From Alphaproteobacteria bacterium (GTDB lineage Bacteria; Pseudomonadota; Alphaproteobacteria; SHVR01), in the NCBI GenBank assembly GCA_009694185.1, contig SHVR01000019.1, forward strand, positions 1-42,991: a stretch of DNA of 42,991 bases, given 5' to 3'. The notes beneath the pieces were generated by a model. It was not told where the DNA came from and ran no database searches. It saw only the letters and a list, made by a program, of their open reading frames with translations. The translations under genes were made by a program, and so were the position numbers. Shown piece by piece: positions 1 through 7,403 of the stretch (the first letter of the stretch is position 1; each line of letters opens with the position of its first letter).

Positions 1-336
1 CAAGTTGTCACGCGGCGCGGTGATCAAATACTTCGCCGGGATCAAGCCGTGCGTGGTGGCGCTGGAGGCCTGTGGTTCGGCGCATTACCGGGGGCGCGAC
101 TTCGCCGCCTGGATCGGGTTGACGCCGCGCCAACACTCGACCGGCGGCAAGGCCAGGCTCGCGGGCATCAGCAAGCAGGGCAAACGACGCCTGCGCCAGC
201 TCCTGGTGCTCGGCGCCACTTCGCTAATCAAGCAGGTCCCCCGCCGCCAGGGGGCGTTGCGCGACTGGGTCGCCGATCTGTTGGCGCGCAAGCCCAAGCG
301 CCTGGTCACGGTCGCGCTGGCCAACAAGCTGGCGCG
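1..336 (+). pseudogene. IS110-family transposase, internally deleted, 5' end outside window
   Basis: The frame is open from the window edge. It starts with a stretch typical of the end of the IS110 DEDD domain (FAGIKPCVVALEACGSAHY). It then jumps, near base 95, straight into the C-terminal Transposase_20 domain (GRDFAAWIGLTPRQHSTGG, then LRQLLVLGATS). In intact family members these blocks are separated by roughly 200 residues containing the rest of the catalytic domain, so the middle is missing. The family end (VTVALANKLAR) is reached near 334, after which the frame runs on into the neighbouring relic. The call rests on family motifs I recognise; the size of the deletion is from general family knowledge. 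It cannot encode an active transposase. Confidence 0.8.
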
Positions 337-600
337 AGATCAGCGACGGCGCCACCACCACGCATTCATGCCCGGCCGCGGCAAGCTGGCGCTGAACCCC
401 GTAGCCGCATGGCCCCGCCTCGTAGAGAAGCGCGGCCGCCGCTGGTGCGCGCCAAGCTTGGCGGCCAGCCGCGCGATGGCTTCCGGTCGATTGGGCACCT
501 CGCCCATGAACCGGACCTCGCCGCCGCGACCAGCTTCGGCAACCGCCACCGCAATCGACTTCTTGTGAACGTCCAATCCGACGTAAATTCTATCATCCAT
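337..600 (-). pseudogene. IS110-family transposase, N-terminal fragment with frameshift
   Basis: Reading the minus strand from an ATG at 600, preceded by GGAGA, gives the classic IS110 N-terminus MDDRIYVGLDVHKKSIAVAV with the first DEDD-domain Asp. The match continues to LAAKLGA near 445. The next family block (LLYEAGPCGYGVQRQLAAA) is present but in another frame, so a one-base loss around 428-434 is implied. The family sequence then runs to VVVAPSLI near 345 and stops at the junction with the plus-strand relic. About 88 of the usual 330-400 residues remain. It belongs to a different IS110 copy from the plus-strand fragment, since the orientation is opposite. Confidence 0.75.
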
Positions 601-849
601 CTCGGCCCGTCTCCTGTGCATGAGGCTCGGCACCGGCCAACCCGGCGCAATCCTCGTAGATTGCACACCGCGAGGCGGGCCGACCTACTTCCGCACAGCG
701 AACATGGGGTATAAGGCACCGACGTGCGGCAGTCTGGCGGGCAAATGCCTTGCGGAACGCGCCGTTCTAGCGGAATGTTTACCGTATCGATTTGACACGC
801 TCGACTTCCCATGATCGGTGGCTGAGCGCCAGTGCCAAGGGAGACAATA
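601..849. other. Intergenic gap between IS relic and transporter operon
   Basis: About 250 bases with no gene I can support. A TTGACA hexamer at 792-797 resembles a -35 box, but no convincing -10 box stands 16-18 bases downstream, so no promoter is called. A Shine-Dalgarno AAGGGAGA lies at 837-844 for the next gene. Confidence 0.4.
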
Positions 850-1929
850 ATGACGGATCGCGCGAGCCCCTCTGTGTCGGCGGTTTCCACGGCGATCGCG
901 AGGCGCGCCGTTCTCGGTGGAATGGCCGCCACTGTCGCGACACTCGCAGCACCACTGCCCTTGCGCGGCCAGGCGCCCTCGATCGTCGTGTCGATGTTTG
1001 GCGGCGTCGTCGAGCGCACTTTCCGCACGACGCTGATTGAGCCGTTCGAGAAGGCAACCGGCATCAAGGTGACGCCGAAGCTGGGCGCACCCGGCGAATG
1101 GCTAACGAGTGCGATGGTCAACCGTGCCCGCCCGGAGATCGACGTACTCTGGCTGATCTTCCCGGAATCGATTCGCGCGAGCCAAGAGACTGACGTTCTG
1201 CTTGAGCTCTCGGAGGCGCGTATCCCCAACCTCGCCAAAGTCGATCCGATCTGGCGCCAGATGTACAAGGGAACGGGCGTCGGCCACGAATACGCGCCGT
1301 TCGTCATCGGCTACCGCACCGATATGATCGACGACCCGCCGAAATCCTGGGCCGATTTCTGGAACCCGAAATATGCCGGCAAGATCGCCATCCCGGACAT
1401 CGTCTCGCCAGGGGCCTGGGAACTGCTGATGGTTGCCGCCAAGCAGAATGGCGGGTCCGAGACCAACGCCGGCCCGGGCATTGAGGCGATGGGCAAGCTG
1501 AAACCATCGGTGAAGCGCTTCTACAAGAACCTGACGGAAGCAGCCAATCTACTGGAAACGGGCGAGGCTGCGGTGGTCGGTCCGATCACGGATTTCCGCG
1601 TTTACGCGCTCCAAGATCAGGGTAAGCCGGTTCGCGTCGTGCACGCGAGTGAGGGGACCCTACCCTCCTTCGTCTCGTTCCACATCGCCAAGAACACCGC
1701 CAATCGCGACGCGGCGGAAAAGTTCGTCGACTTCGCCATGTCCCAGCGCGGACTGACGGATTTCTGCAACGCGCTCATCTGTGGACCGACAAGGCCTGAC
1801 GTCACTCTCTCGGGCAAGGCGGCGGAACGGGCGGTGCCGTCGTCAGGCCTGATCATCTTCGACTGGCCAACGGTGGTTCCGCTCATGGGGCGGTATACCG
1901 AGATGTGGAACCGGACCATCGGGCGTTAG
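850..1929 (+). CDS. ABC transporter solute-binding protein, polyamine/iron type (PotD-like)
   Basis: A 359-residue family-1 extracellular solute-binding protein. The ATG at 850 is preferred over the upstream in-frame ATG at 832 because AAGGGAGA sits 5 bases before it. The N-terminus has a twin-arginine-like export signal (RRAVLGGMAAT, then a hydrophobic run ending near residue 40), so the protein should fold in the cytoplasm and be exported by Tat to the periplasm. Mature motifs such as VSMFGGVVERTF, SWADFWNPKYAGKI and WPTVVPLMGRYTEMWNRTI are typical of the PotD/AfuA-like group. It is followed by two permeases and an ATPase, giving a complete importer. The substrate is unknown; these proteins bind polyamines, organic cations, amino-acid derivatives or ferric iron. 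Confidence 0.88.
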   Translation: MTDRASPSVSAVSTAIARRAVLGGMAATVATLAAPLPLRGQAPSIVVSMFGGVVERTFRTTLIEPFEKATGIKVTPKLGAPGEWLTSAMVNRARPEIDVLWLIFPESIRASQETDVLLELSEARIPNLAKVDPIWRQMYKGTGVGHEYAPFVIGYRTDMIDDPPKSWADFWNPKYAGKIAIPDIVSPGAWELLMVAAKQNGGSETNAGPGIEAMGKLKPSVKRFYKNLTEAANLLETGEAAVVGPITDFRVYALQDQGKPVRVVHASEGTLPSFVSFHIAKNTANRDAAEKFVDFAMSQRGLTDFCNALICGPTRPDVTLSGKAAERAVPSSGLIIFDWPTVVPLMGRYTEMWNRTIGR

Positions 1930-1955
1930 AGATCGGCTAACCGGACGCCTGGCTC

Positions 1956-2816
1956 TTGCCGGTTCGAGTCTCCTTCCTGTTGCTGCCGGCATTTGCCGTT
2001 CTGCTGCTGCTGTTGGCGCTGCCGCTCTTGATTCTGCTGGCGAGCAGCGTCGACAGTTCGCGCCAGCCGGGACCGTTGGCGTTTGACTTCACGCTCAGGC
2101 ACTACGGCGAGGTGTTTTACGACAGCTACTACCTCGAGATGCTGGCGCGAACGGTAAAACTCTCGGCCATCGTCACGGCGCTCTGTCTCGTCGTCGGCTA
2201 TGTCCTGGCCGTTGCACTCTGGATCGCCGGGCCGCGCCAACGCGTCTATTTGATGCTGATCGTGGTGGCTCCACTGCTCGTGAGCGTTGTCGCGCGCACC
2301 TACGGGTGGATGCTGATCCTGGGCGAGCGCGGACTGATCAACACGAGCCTGCTGAGCCTCGGCCTGATCGAAACACCGCTCCGCATGTTGTTCACCGATG
2401 GCGCCATCGTCCTCGGCCTCGTCCATCTGTTGACCGCCTTCGCGGTCTTGTCGATCCACGCCTCGCTCGAGAAGATTGACTGGGAGATTGTGGAGGCGGC
2501 CGTCGTCGCCGGCGCCGGTCCGCTCCGGATCTTCGCCGCGATCCTGTTGCCGCTGTCGCTGCCGGGGCTGGCGGTTGGTGCCACGCTGGTCTTCTCGCTG
2601 GCGATGTCCGCGTACATCACACCCGCGTTGATGGGGGGGAATTTGAGCGCCATGGCGACGCTCATCTATCAGAAGTTCATGGTCTCGTTCGACTGGAACG
2701 GCGGCGCCGTCCTGGCGGTCGTGTTGCTGCTCGCCGCGCTCATTGGCGTGCTGTTTATTGTCATGGTCGCTATGGCATTTGGGCGCCCGCGTACGCCAAG
2801 GGAGGGCGCGGCATGA
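1956..2816 (+). CDS. ABC transporter permease, PotB-like
   Basis: First inner-membrane subunit of the polyamine-type importer, 286 residues with about six hydrophobic segments. The cytoplasmic EAA loop that contacts the ATPase is visible as EAAVVAGAGPLRIFAAILLPLS, about residues 180-200. The start is the TTG at 1956: an in-frame stop at 1938 leaves no upstream option, and the first hydrophobic helix begins immediately afterwards. No clear Shine-Dalgarno is present, so translation may depend partly on the upstream gene, whose stop is 26 bases earlier. The end overlaps the next permease by 4 bases (ATGA). The family call is firm; the start codon is less so. Confidence 0.87.
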   Translation: MPVRVSFLLLPAFAVLLLLLALPLLILLASSVDSSRQPGPLAFDFTLRHYGEVFYDSYYLEMLARTVKLSAIVTALCLVVGYVLAVALWIAGPRQRVYLMLIVVAPLLVSVVARTYGWMLILGERGLINTSLLSLGLIETPLRMLFTDGAIVLGLVHLLTAFAVLSIHASLEKIDWEIVEAAVVAGAGPLRIFAAILLPLSLPGLAVGATLVFSLAMSAYITPALMGGNLSAMATLIYQKFMVSFDWNGGAVLAVVLLLAALIGVLFIVMVAMAFGRPRTPREGAA

Positions 2817-3604
2817 GCCGAGGCTTGTTCGCCTGGGTGTCGACGCTGTTGCAGGTGTGGCTGCTGCTGCCGCTCGCGGCCATCGTCTACGCCTCCGTCG
2901 CAACCGATGCGGTGCCGGTGTTCCCGCCGACAGGGATTACGCTGCACTGGTACGCCGCCGCCTATGACGTCGGCTCGTTTCGCCGAGGCTTGGAGATCAG
3001 CCTGATCGTTGCCTGCCTGTCGACCGTACTCGCCATGCCGGTCGGCCTCACCGCCGCGCTCGCCCTCGCGCGCTGGCAGTCGCCCTGGCGCGCGCCGATT
3101 GAGACGGCGTTGATGGCGCCGATCTTCGTGCCCGGTCTGGTGATCGGCATCGCGCTCATGATGGCAGTCGCGGCGAGCGGCCTTGACATCGGATTCGGTC
3201 GCCTGATCCTGGGGCATACGCTCATGATTTTCCCTTATATCGCGCGGACGACATACGCCAGCCTGGCGGTGCAGGATGCTTCGCTTGAGGAAGCCGCGCG
3301 GACCATGGGCGCCGGCGAATTCAGGATCGTCTGGAGCGTGCAGCTTCCCCTGGCGCGGCCCGGCATTGTCGCGGGCACGATCTTTGCCTTCATCATGTCG
3401 TTCGATGATGTGCCGGTGGCGCTGTTCCTGGCCGACGCCCGGACAACGACCCTGCCTTTGGCCGTGCTGTCTTACCTCGAATACAATTTCGATCCCGCGG
3501 TGGCGGCGGTCTCGGCCGCGCAGGTGATTTTCACCTTCTTCGCCGCCGTTCTGCTCGAACGGCTGTTCGGCCTAAAGCGCCTCTGGGGGGCCGGCAATGG
3601 CTGA
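2813..3604 (+). CDS. ABC transporter permease, PotC-like
   Basis: Second membrane subunit, 263 residues, translationally coupled to the first through an ATGA overlap. Hydrophobic helices alternate with the EAA-type loop (EEAARTMGAGEFRIVWSVQLP, about residues 158-178). C-terminal features such as FIMSFDDVPVALFLADA match the PotC branch of binding-protein-dependent permeases. It presumably forms a heterodimer with the preceding permease in the inner membrane. Its 3' end overlaps the ATPase gene by 8 bases, in keeping with a single transcript for the whole importer. Confidence 0.88.
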   Translation: MSRGLFAWVSTLLQVWLLLPLAAIVYASVATDAVPVFPPTGITLHWYAAAYDVGSFRRGLEISLIVACLSTVLAMPVGLTAALALARWQSPWRAPIETALMAPIFVPGLVIGIALMMAVAASGLDIGFGRLILGHTLMIFPYIARTTYASLAVQDASLEEAARTMGAGEFRIVWSVQLPLARPGIVAGTIFAFIMSFDDVPVALFLADARTTTLPLAVLSYLEYNFDPAVAAVSAAQVIFTFFAAVLLERLFGLKRLWGAGNG

Positions 3605-4700
3605 GCTGGTCCTGGACTGCATCACCAAGCGCTATGGTGGGACGGCGGTCGTCGACGCCTTGTCGCTGTCGCTGCCATCCGGCAAGCTGCTGACTCTGCT
3701 CGGACCGAGCGGCTGCGGTAAGAGCACGACGCTCCGCATCATCGCCGGACTGACCCCGGCCGACAGTGGCCGCGTGCACCTGGGGGGACGAGACGTGACG
3801 GCCCTCAAGGCGCGGGCGCGCAATGTCGGCATGGTGTTTCAGTCGCTCGCTCTCTTTCCGCATATGAGTGCCGCCGACAACATTGCCTTCCCTCTGCGCG
3901 TCGAGGGCGTGTCGGGGCGGGATCGGGACCGTCGGGTGGGCAAGGCGCTCGACCTGGTGCGTATGGGCGGCTTCGCCCGGCGCTACCCCGACCAGCTATC
4001 CGGTGGGCAACGCCAGCGCGTGGCGCTGGCCCGCGCGATCATCTCCAATCCGGGCGTGCTGCTGCTGGACGAGCCGTTCAGCGCGCTCGACCGCAGGCTG
4101 CGGGACGAGATGCAGGAGGAGCTCAGGTCGCTTGTCGGGCGTCTCGGCATTACCACGGTGTTCGTGACCCACGACCAGGAAGAGGCGATCCGCCTCAGCG
4201 ATCTCGTCGCCGTGATGCGCGCGGGACGGATCGAGCAGCTCGCCGGGCCCAGGGTGGTCTACAACGCGCCCCGCACACCGTTCGTGGCTGATTTCATGGG
4301 ATCGGTGAACTTCGTCGAGGCCGAGATCGCCAACCTGGCGGGCGATCAGGTGACGGTCCGGCTCGGCCAGTCGGCGTTTGCCGTCCCGCGCCCCACGGAT
4401 CTCGACGGCGCGCCGGACCTTGGTGTACTGATCAACGTACGGCCCGAGCGCGTCACCCTCGCCGACACGCCTCCCGCGGCCGGGCCGGCGCTCGCTGGAA
4501 CGGTGACCAACCGGGTGTTTGACGGCGCCTTCGTCACCTACACCGTTCGGCTTTCCGAGCGGCCCGAGCGCAGCTGGATCATCCGCCGGCTCTCGAGCGA
4601 AGGCCCGGCGACGGCAAGCGACGCGGTCTGGCTGACCTGGCCGGCGGACGCCACTCAGGTGATGGTATCTCACGCCAACAGATCATCCAACTCGCGATAG
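3597..4700 (+). CDS. ABC transporter ATP-binding protein, PotA-like
   Basis: A 367-residue ATPase that powers the preceding permeases from the cytoplasmic face. It has Walker A GPSGCGKST (residues 36-44), a Q-loop (MVFQSLALFP), signature LSGGQRQRVALARA, Walker B VLLLDEPFSALD and an H-loop (VFVTHDQEEA). A C-terminal TOBE domain follows (residues about 235-350, with VRPERVTL), as in PotA/UgpC-type proteins. It starts inside the end of the permease gene. Its last 31 bases overlap, tail to tail, with the amidohydrolase gene on the other strand. Confidence 0.92.
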   Translation: MAELVLDCITKRYGGTAVVDALSLSLPSGKLLTLLGPSGCGKSTTLRIIAGLTPADSGRVHLGGRDVTALKARARNVGMVFQSLALFPHMSAADNIAFPLRVEGVSGRDRDRRVGKALDLVRMGGFARRYPDQLSGGQRQRVALARAIISNPGVLLLDEPFSALDRRLRDEMQEELRSLVGRLGITTVFVTHDQEEAIRLSDLVAVMRAGRIEQLAGPRVVYNAPRTPFVADFMGSVNFVEAEIANLAGDQVTVRLGQSAFAVPRPTDLDGAPDLGVLINVRPERVTLADTPPAAGPALAGTVTNRVFDGAFVTYTVRLSERPERSWIIRRLSSEGPATASDAVWLTWPADATQVMVSHANRSSNSR

Positions 4701-6004
4701 TCCGGCGGGGTCGTGTCGATGGCACGGCCGGCGTGCAGGACAACCCGGTCTGCCTGCGGGCGTGACAGCAGTTCGGAGACGCCGCGGGCACGAAACAACA
4801 CAAGGTCGGCGCTGGCGCCGGCCGCAATCCGCCCGGCTCCGGCAAGGCGCATGGCCGCCGCTGGGATCCAGCCCACGGCCGGCGGCCAGGCCGCGAACTC
4901 GCTGTTCAGATGGCCGATCCGCACCGCCTGTTCCAGCACTTCCAGAATGTCATGGTCGCCGAAGGCGAAGAACGGATCGCGGCAATTGTCGCTCGCGACC
5001 GCCGTCGGGACGCCAGCGGCCGCAAGCTCGCGCAGCAAGGTGACTCCACGCCAGCGCGGTGTCCCGCCGTCGATCCGCCCCTGGAGAAATTGGTTGACCA
5101 TGGGCAGGCTGACGACCGTCAGCCCCGCCTCGCGGCAAAGCGCGATGGTCCGCCGGGCGACCGCGTCTGACTGCACCGACAGGCTGCAACAATGGCCGCA
5201 GGTGACCTTGCCCGAGAAACCATGGCGGAGGCTTGCGGCCGCAACTTGCGCCAAGGCATTCGCCGCTGGATCGCCAGTCTCGTCGACATGCAGGTCGATA
5301 TCGAGACCAAAATGTTTGGCGATCGTGAACAGATGGTCCAGTGCCGCGTCCATGTCGGCTGGGGTCGCGTCGGGTTTGGCGAGCCGGGTTATGCCGCCCA
5401 ACACGCCATCGGAGCGGGCCACCAGCCGAGCCAGCGCCTCACCGTCGGGTGTCGCGTACCAGTCCAGCAGGGTAAGTGAGCAAGCTTGGACCGCCATCCG
5501 CGGGGCCCACCGCTCGCGCAACTCGCGAAAGACGGCCCAGCTGGTCTGCGACTGCGCGAGGTCCATGCAGTCCAGATGGGTGCGGATGGCGCGCGTTCCA
5601 TGCGCGTAGGCCGAGCGCAAGCCGAACTCGAACCGGCGCTCTACGTCGTCATGGCGCCAGTGGGCCGCCCGGTCGGCCATCGTCGATGCCCGCGCGCCGT
5701 CCAGCGTCCCGGCCGCATTGTCGGCGCGCGGCCAGATATGGCCCTTGTCAAGATGGGTGTGCAAGTCGACGAAGGCCGGCCAGATCTGGCCGCCATCGAG
5801 GTTGACGACAGGCCCGGGCCAAGCCATCCCCGGCGCCGCGACAGCCGCGATCCGCCCGTTGGCGACGTGGATGTCGGCGCGGACAAAACCATCCCGGTCC
5901 TGGGCCCCCAGCCCTTCGCTCGAGGCAAGCGCGGCGCCCGGCAGGCGGGCATTCGCCAAGTGCATGGTGGATACGGTCGGGATGGTGACGAAGCCCTGTG
6001 CCAT
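4670..6004 (-). CDS. Amidohydrolase, cytosine-deaminase-like
   Basis: A 444-residue metal-dependent hydrolase of the amidohydrolase superfamily, closest by eye to cytosine deaminase/CodA-like enzymes that deaminate or open nitrogen heterocycles. Metal-ligand motifs are present: HTHLDKGHIWPR (His82 and His84), a HVDE segment, the CGHCCSLS histidine, and ASDNCRDPFFAFGDHD, whose Asp is the expected catalytic base. AGAGRIAAGASADLVLFRA near the C-terminus is the usual second half of the split beta-sandwich. The start at 6004 is supported by AGAGGG about 8 bases upstream. It is the only minus-strand gene in the first 23 kb. It diverges from the molybdenum hydroxylase genes and converges on the polyamine-type transporter, so it probably acts on the same or a related imported compound. 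The exact substrate is unknown. Confidence 0.85.
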   Translation of the reverse strand: MAQGFVTIPTVSTMHLANARLPGAALASSEGLGAQDRDGFVRADIHVANGRIAAVAAPGMAWPGPVVNLDGGQIWPAFVDLHTHLDKGHIWPRADNAAGTLDGARASTMADRAAHWRHDDVERRFEFGLRSAYAHGTRAIRTHLDCMDLAQSQTSWAVFRELRERWAPRMAVQACSLTLLDWYATPDGEALARLVARSDGVLGGITRLAKPDATPADMDAALDHLFTIAKHFGLDIDLHVDETGDPAANALAQVAAASLRHGFSGKVTCGHCCSLSVQSDAVARRTIALCREAGLTVVSLPMVNQFLQGRIDGGTPRWRGVTLLRELAAAGVPTAVASDNCRDPFFAFGDHDILEVLEQAVRIGHLNSEFAAWPPAVGWIPAAAMRLAGAGRIAAGASADLVLFRARGVSELLSRPQADRVVLHAGRAIDTTPPDYRELDDLLA

Positions 6005-6063
6005 CGCGACACCCTCTGCTAGCTTTCCAGCGCCAATTACATTGTGACCGGAGTCGCCGCCGA

Positions 6064-6930
6064 ATGAAACCGCGCCCGTTCAAGCTCATTCGGGTGGACT
6101 CGGCCGAGGGCGCGTCGGAGGCACTGGCACGCCATGGTGAGGAGGCGCGCATCCTTGCCGGCGGGCAGAGTCTGGTGCCGATGATGAACTTTCGGGTCGC
6201 GGCGCCAGCGGTGCTGGTGGACATCAACGCCTGCACTGGCCTCGGCGGTATCACGCGGACCGGCGATATCATCCGCCTAGGCGCGCTGACCCGTCACCGT
6301 GAGACGGCGACATCGACGTTGGTCGCCGACGCGCTACCGCTCCTCGCCATGGCGATGCCGCATGTTGGCCATCTCGCGATCTGCAATCGCGGTACTTTTG
6401 GTGGCAGCCTTGCCCATGCCGACCCGGCGGCGGAACTGCCCGCATGCGCACTGTTACTCGACGGCAGCGTGGTGATCGGCTCGCTCCGGGGCGAGCGGCG
6501 GGTCGCCGCCGCCGACTTCTTTCGAGGCCTCTATACGACGGCAATCGAACCCGACGAATTGTTGCTGGCGGTCGAGTTCCAGGCTCGGCGGCCCAACGCT
6601 GTCTTTGCCTTTCATGAACTCGCCCGCCGGCATGGCGACTTTGCACTCGCCGGAATTGCGGCGAGCGCCATCCGCGTGGGCGAGATGCTTGGCGACATCG
6701 CCTTCGTCGGGTTCGGAATCGCCGACCGGCCGGTGCTCCTGCCGTCCGTTGCCAGACTTGCGGCCGGCGCCCTGCCGAGATTGCCGCAAATCGCCGCGCT
6801 CAAAGAGGCATTGGCGGCGGATGTGGAGATCTTGCCCGACAATCAGCAAAGCCCGGCGATGAAGGCGCATATCGTGGCCGAGTTGATCCTCGATGCGTTG
6901 GGCCAGCTCAGCCGGAAGGGGACGGCCTGA
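6064..6930 (+). CDS. Molybdenum hydroxylase FAD-binding subunit (CoxM-like)
   Basis: The medium, FAD-binding subunit of a xanthine-dehydrogenase-family enzyme, 288 residues. The two FAD contacts typical of this fold are visible: LAGGQSLVPMMNFR (about residues 31-44) and NRGTFGGSLAHADPAAELP (about 107-125). The ATG at 6064 is preferred over upstream in-frame codons because homologues begin with MKP.PF. and a GGAG lies about 10 bases before it. It is followed by the iron-sulfur and molybdenum subunits with overlapping stop/start codons, so the three are made together. It would pass electrons from the 2Fe-2S clusters to an acceptor. Confidence 0.92.
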   Translation: MKPRPFKLIRVDSAEGASEALARHGEEARILAGGQSLVPMMNFRVAAPAVLVDINACTGLGGITRTGDIIRLGALTRHRETATSTLVADALPLLAMAMPHVGHLAICNRGTFGGSLAHADPAAELPACALLLDGSVVIGSLRGERRVAAADFFRGLYTTAIEPDELLLAVEFQARRPNAVFAFHELARRHGDFALAGIAASAIRVGEMLGDIAFVGFGIADRPVLLPSVARLAAGALPRLPQIAALKEALAADVEILPDNQQSPAMKAHIVAELILDALGQLSRKGTA

Positions 6931-7403
6931 TGGATGACCTGGTGGTGGTCTCGATGACGGTGAACGGCCGGGCGGTGCGGCGGGCGGTATCGCCGCGCCA
7001 GAGCCTCGCCGATTTCTTGCGCCAGGATCTTGGTCTCACCGGCACCCATCTTGGCTGCGAGCATGGCGTGTGCGGCGCCTGCACAATCGTCGTTGATGGC
7101 CGGATTCAGCGCGGCTGCCTTTCCTTCGCGGCACAAATGGAGGGCCACACCGTCGAGACGATCGAGGGTGCGACGGCCAGCGGCCGGCTAGCAGCACTCC
7201 AAACGGCCTTTCGGGAACGCAACGCGCTGCAATGCGGGTTCTGTACGCCGGGCATACTGCTGACCGCGGCCGAGTTTCTGGCCGACAATCCTAGGCCGAT
7301 CCGGGATGCGATCCGCACCGCCCTCTCCGGCAATGTCTGCCGCTGTACCGGTTATCACGCCATCGTGGATGCCGTGGCCAGTGCCGCCGAGGCTCTGTCG
7401 TGA
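6930..7403 (+). CDS. Molybdenum hydroxylase 2Fe-2S subunit (CoxS-like)
   Basis: The small iron-sulfur subunit, 157 residues. It has the plant-ferredoxin-type cluster motif (CEHGVCGACTIVVDG) and the second, helical cluster motif (CGFCTPGILL followed by CRCTGYHAIVDA), the full set of cysteines expected for two 2Fe-2S centres. The ATG overlaps the stop of the FAD subunit by one base, and a strong GGAAGGGG Shine-Dalgarno lies inside that gene. It links the molybdenum centre electronically to the FAD subunit. Confidence 0.95.
   Translation: MDDLVVVSMTVNGRAVRRAVSPRQSLADFLRQDLGLTGTHLGCEHGVCGACTIVVDGRIQRGCLSFAAQMEGHTVETIEGATASGRLAALQTAFRERNALQCGFCTPGILLTAAEFLADNPRPIRDAIRTALSGNVCRCTGYHAIVDAVASAAEALS

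Larger units (their letters stand above)
1..600. mobile_element. Composite relic of two opposed IS110-family insertion sequences
   Basis: The C-terminal half of one IS110-type transposase (plus strand) meets the N-terminal part of another (minus strand) near 335-345. Neither is intact, and no flanking target duplication or terminal structure could be identified. The left edge lies outside the window. It appears to be a dead element created by insertion and deletion. Confidence 0.75.

Noticed and set aside
792..797. TTGACA hexamer upstream of the first transporter gene
   Set aside because: No acceptable -10 box at 16-18 bases; a single hexamer in 250 bases is weak evidence.
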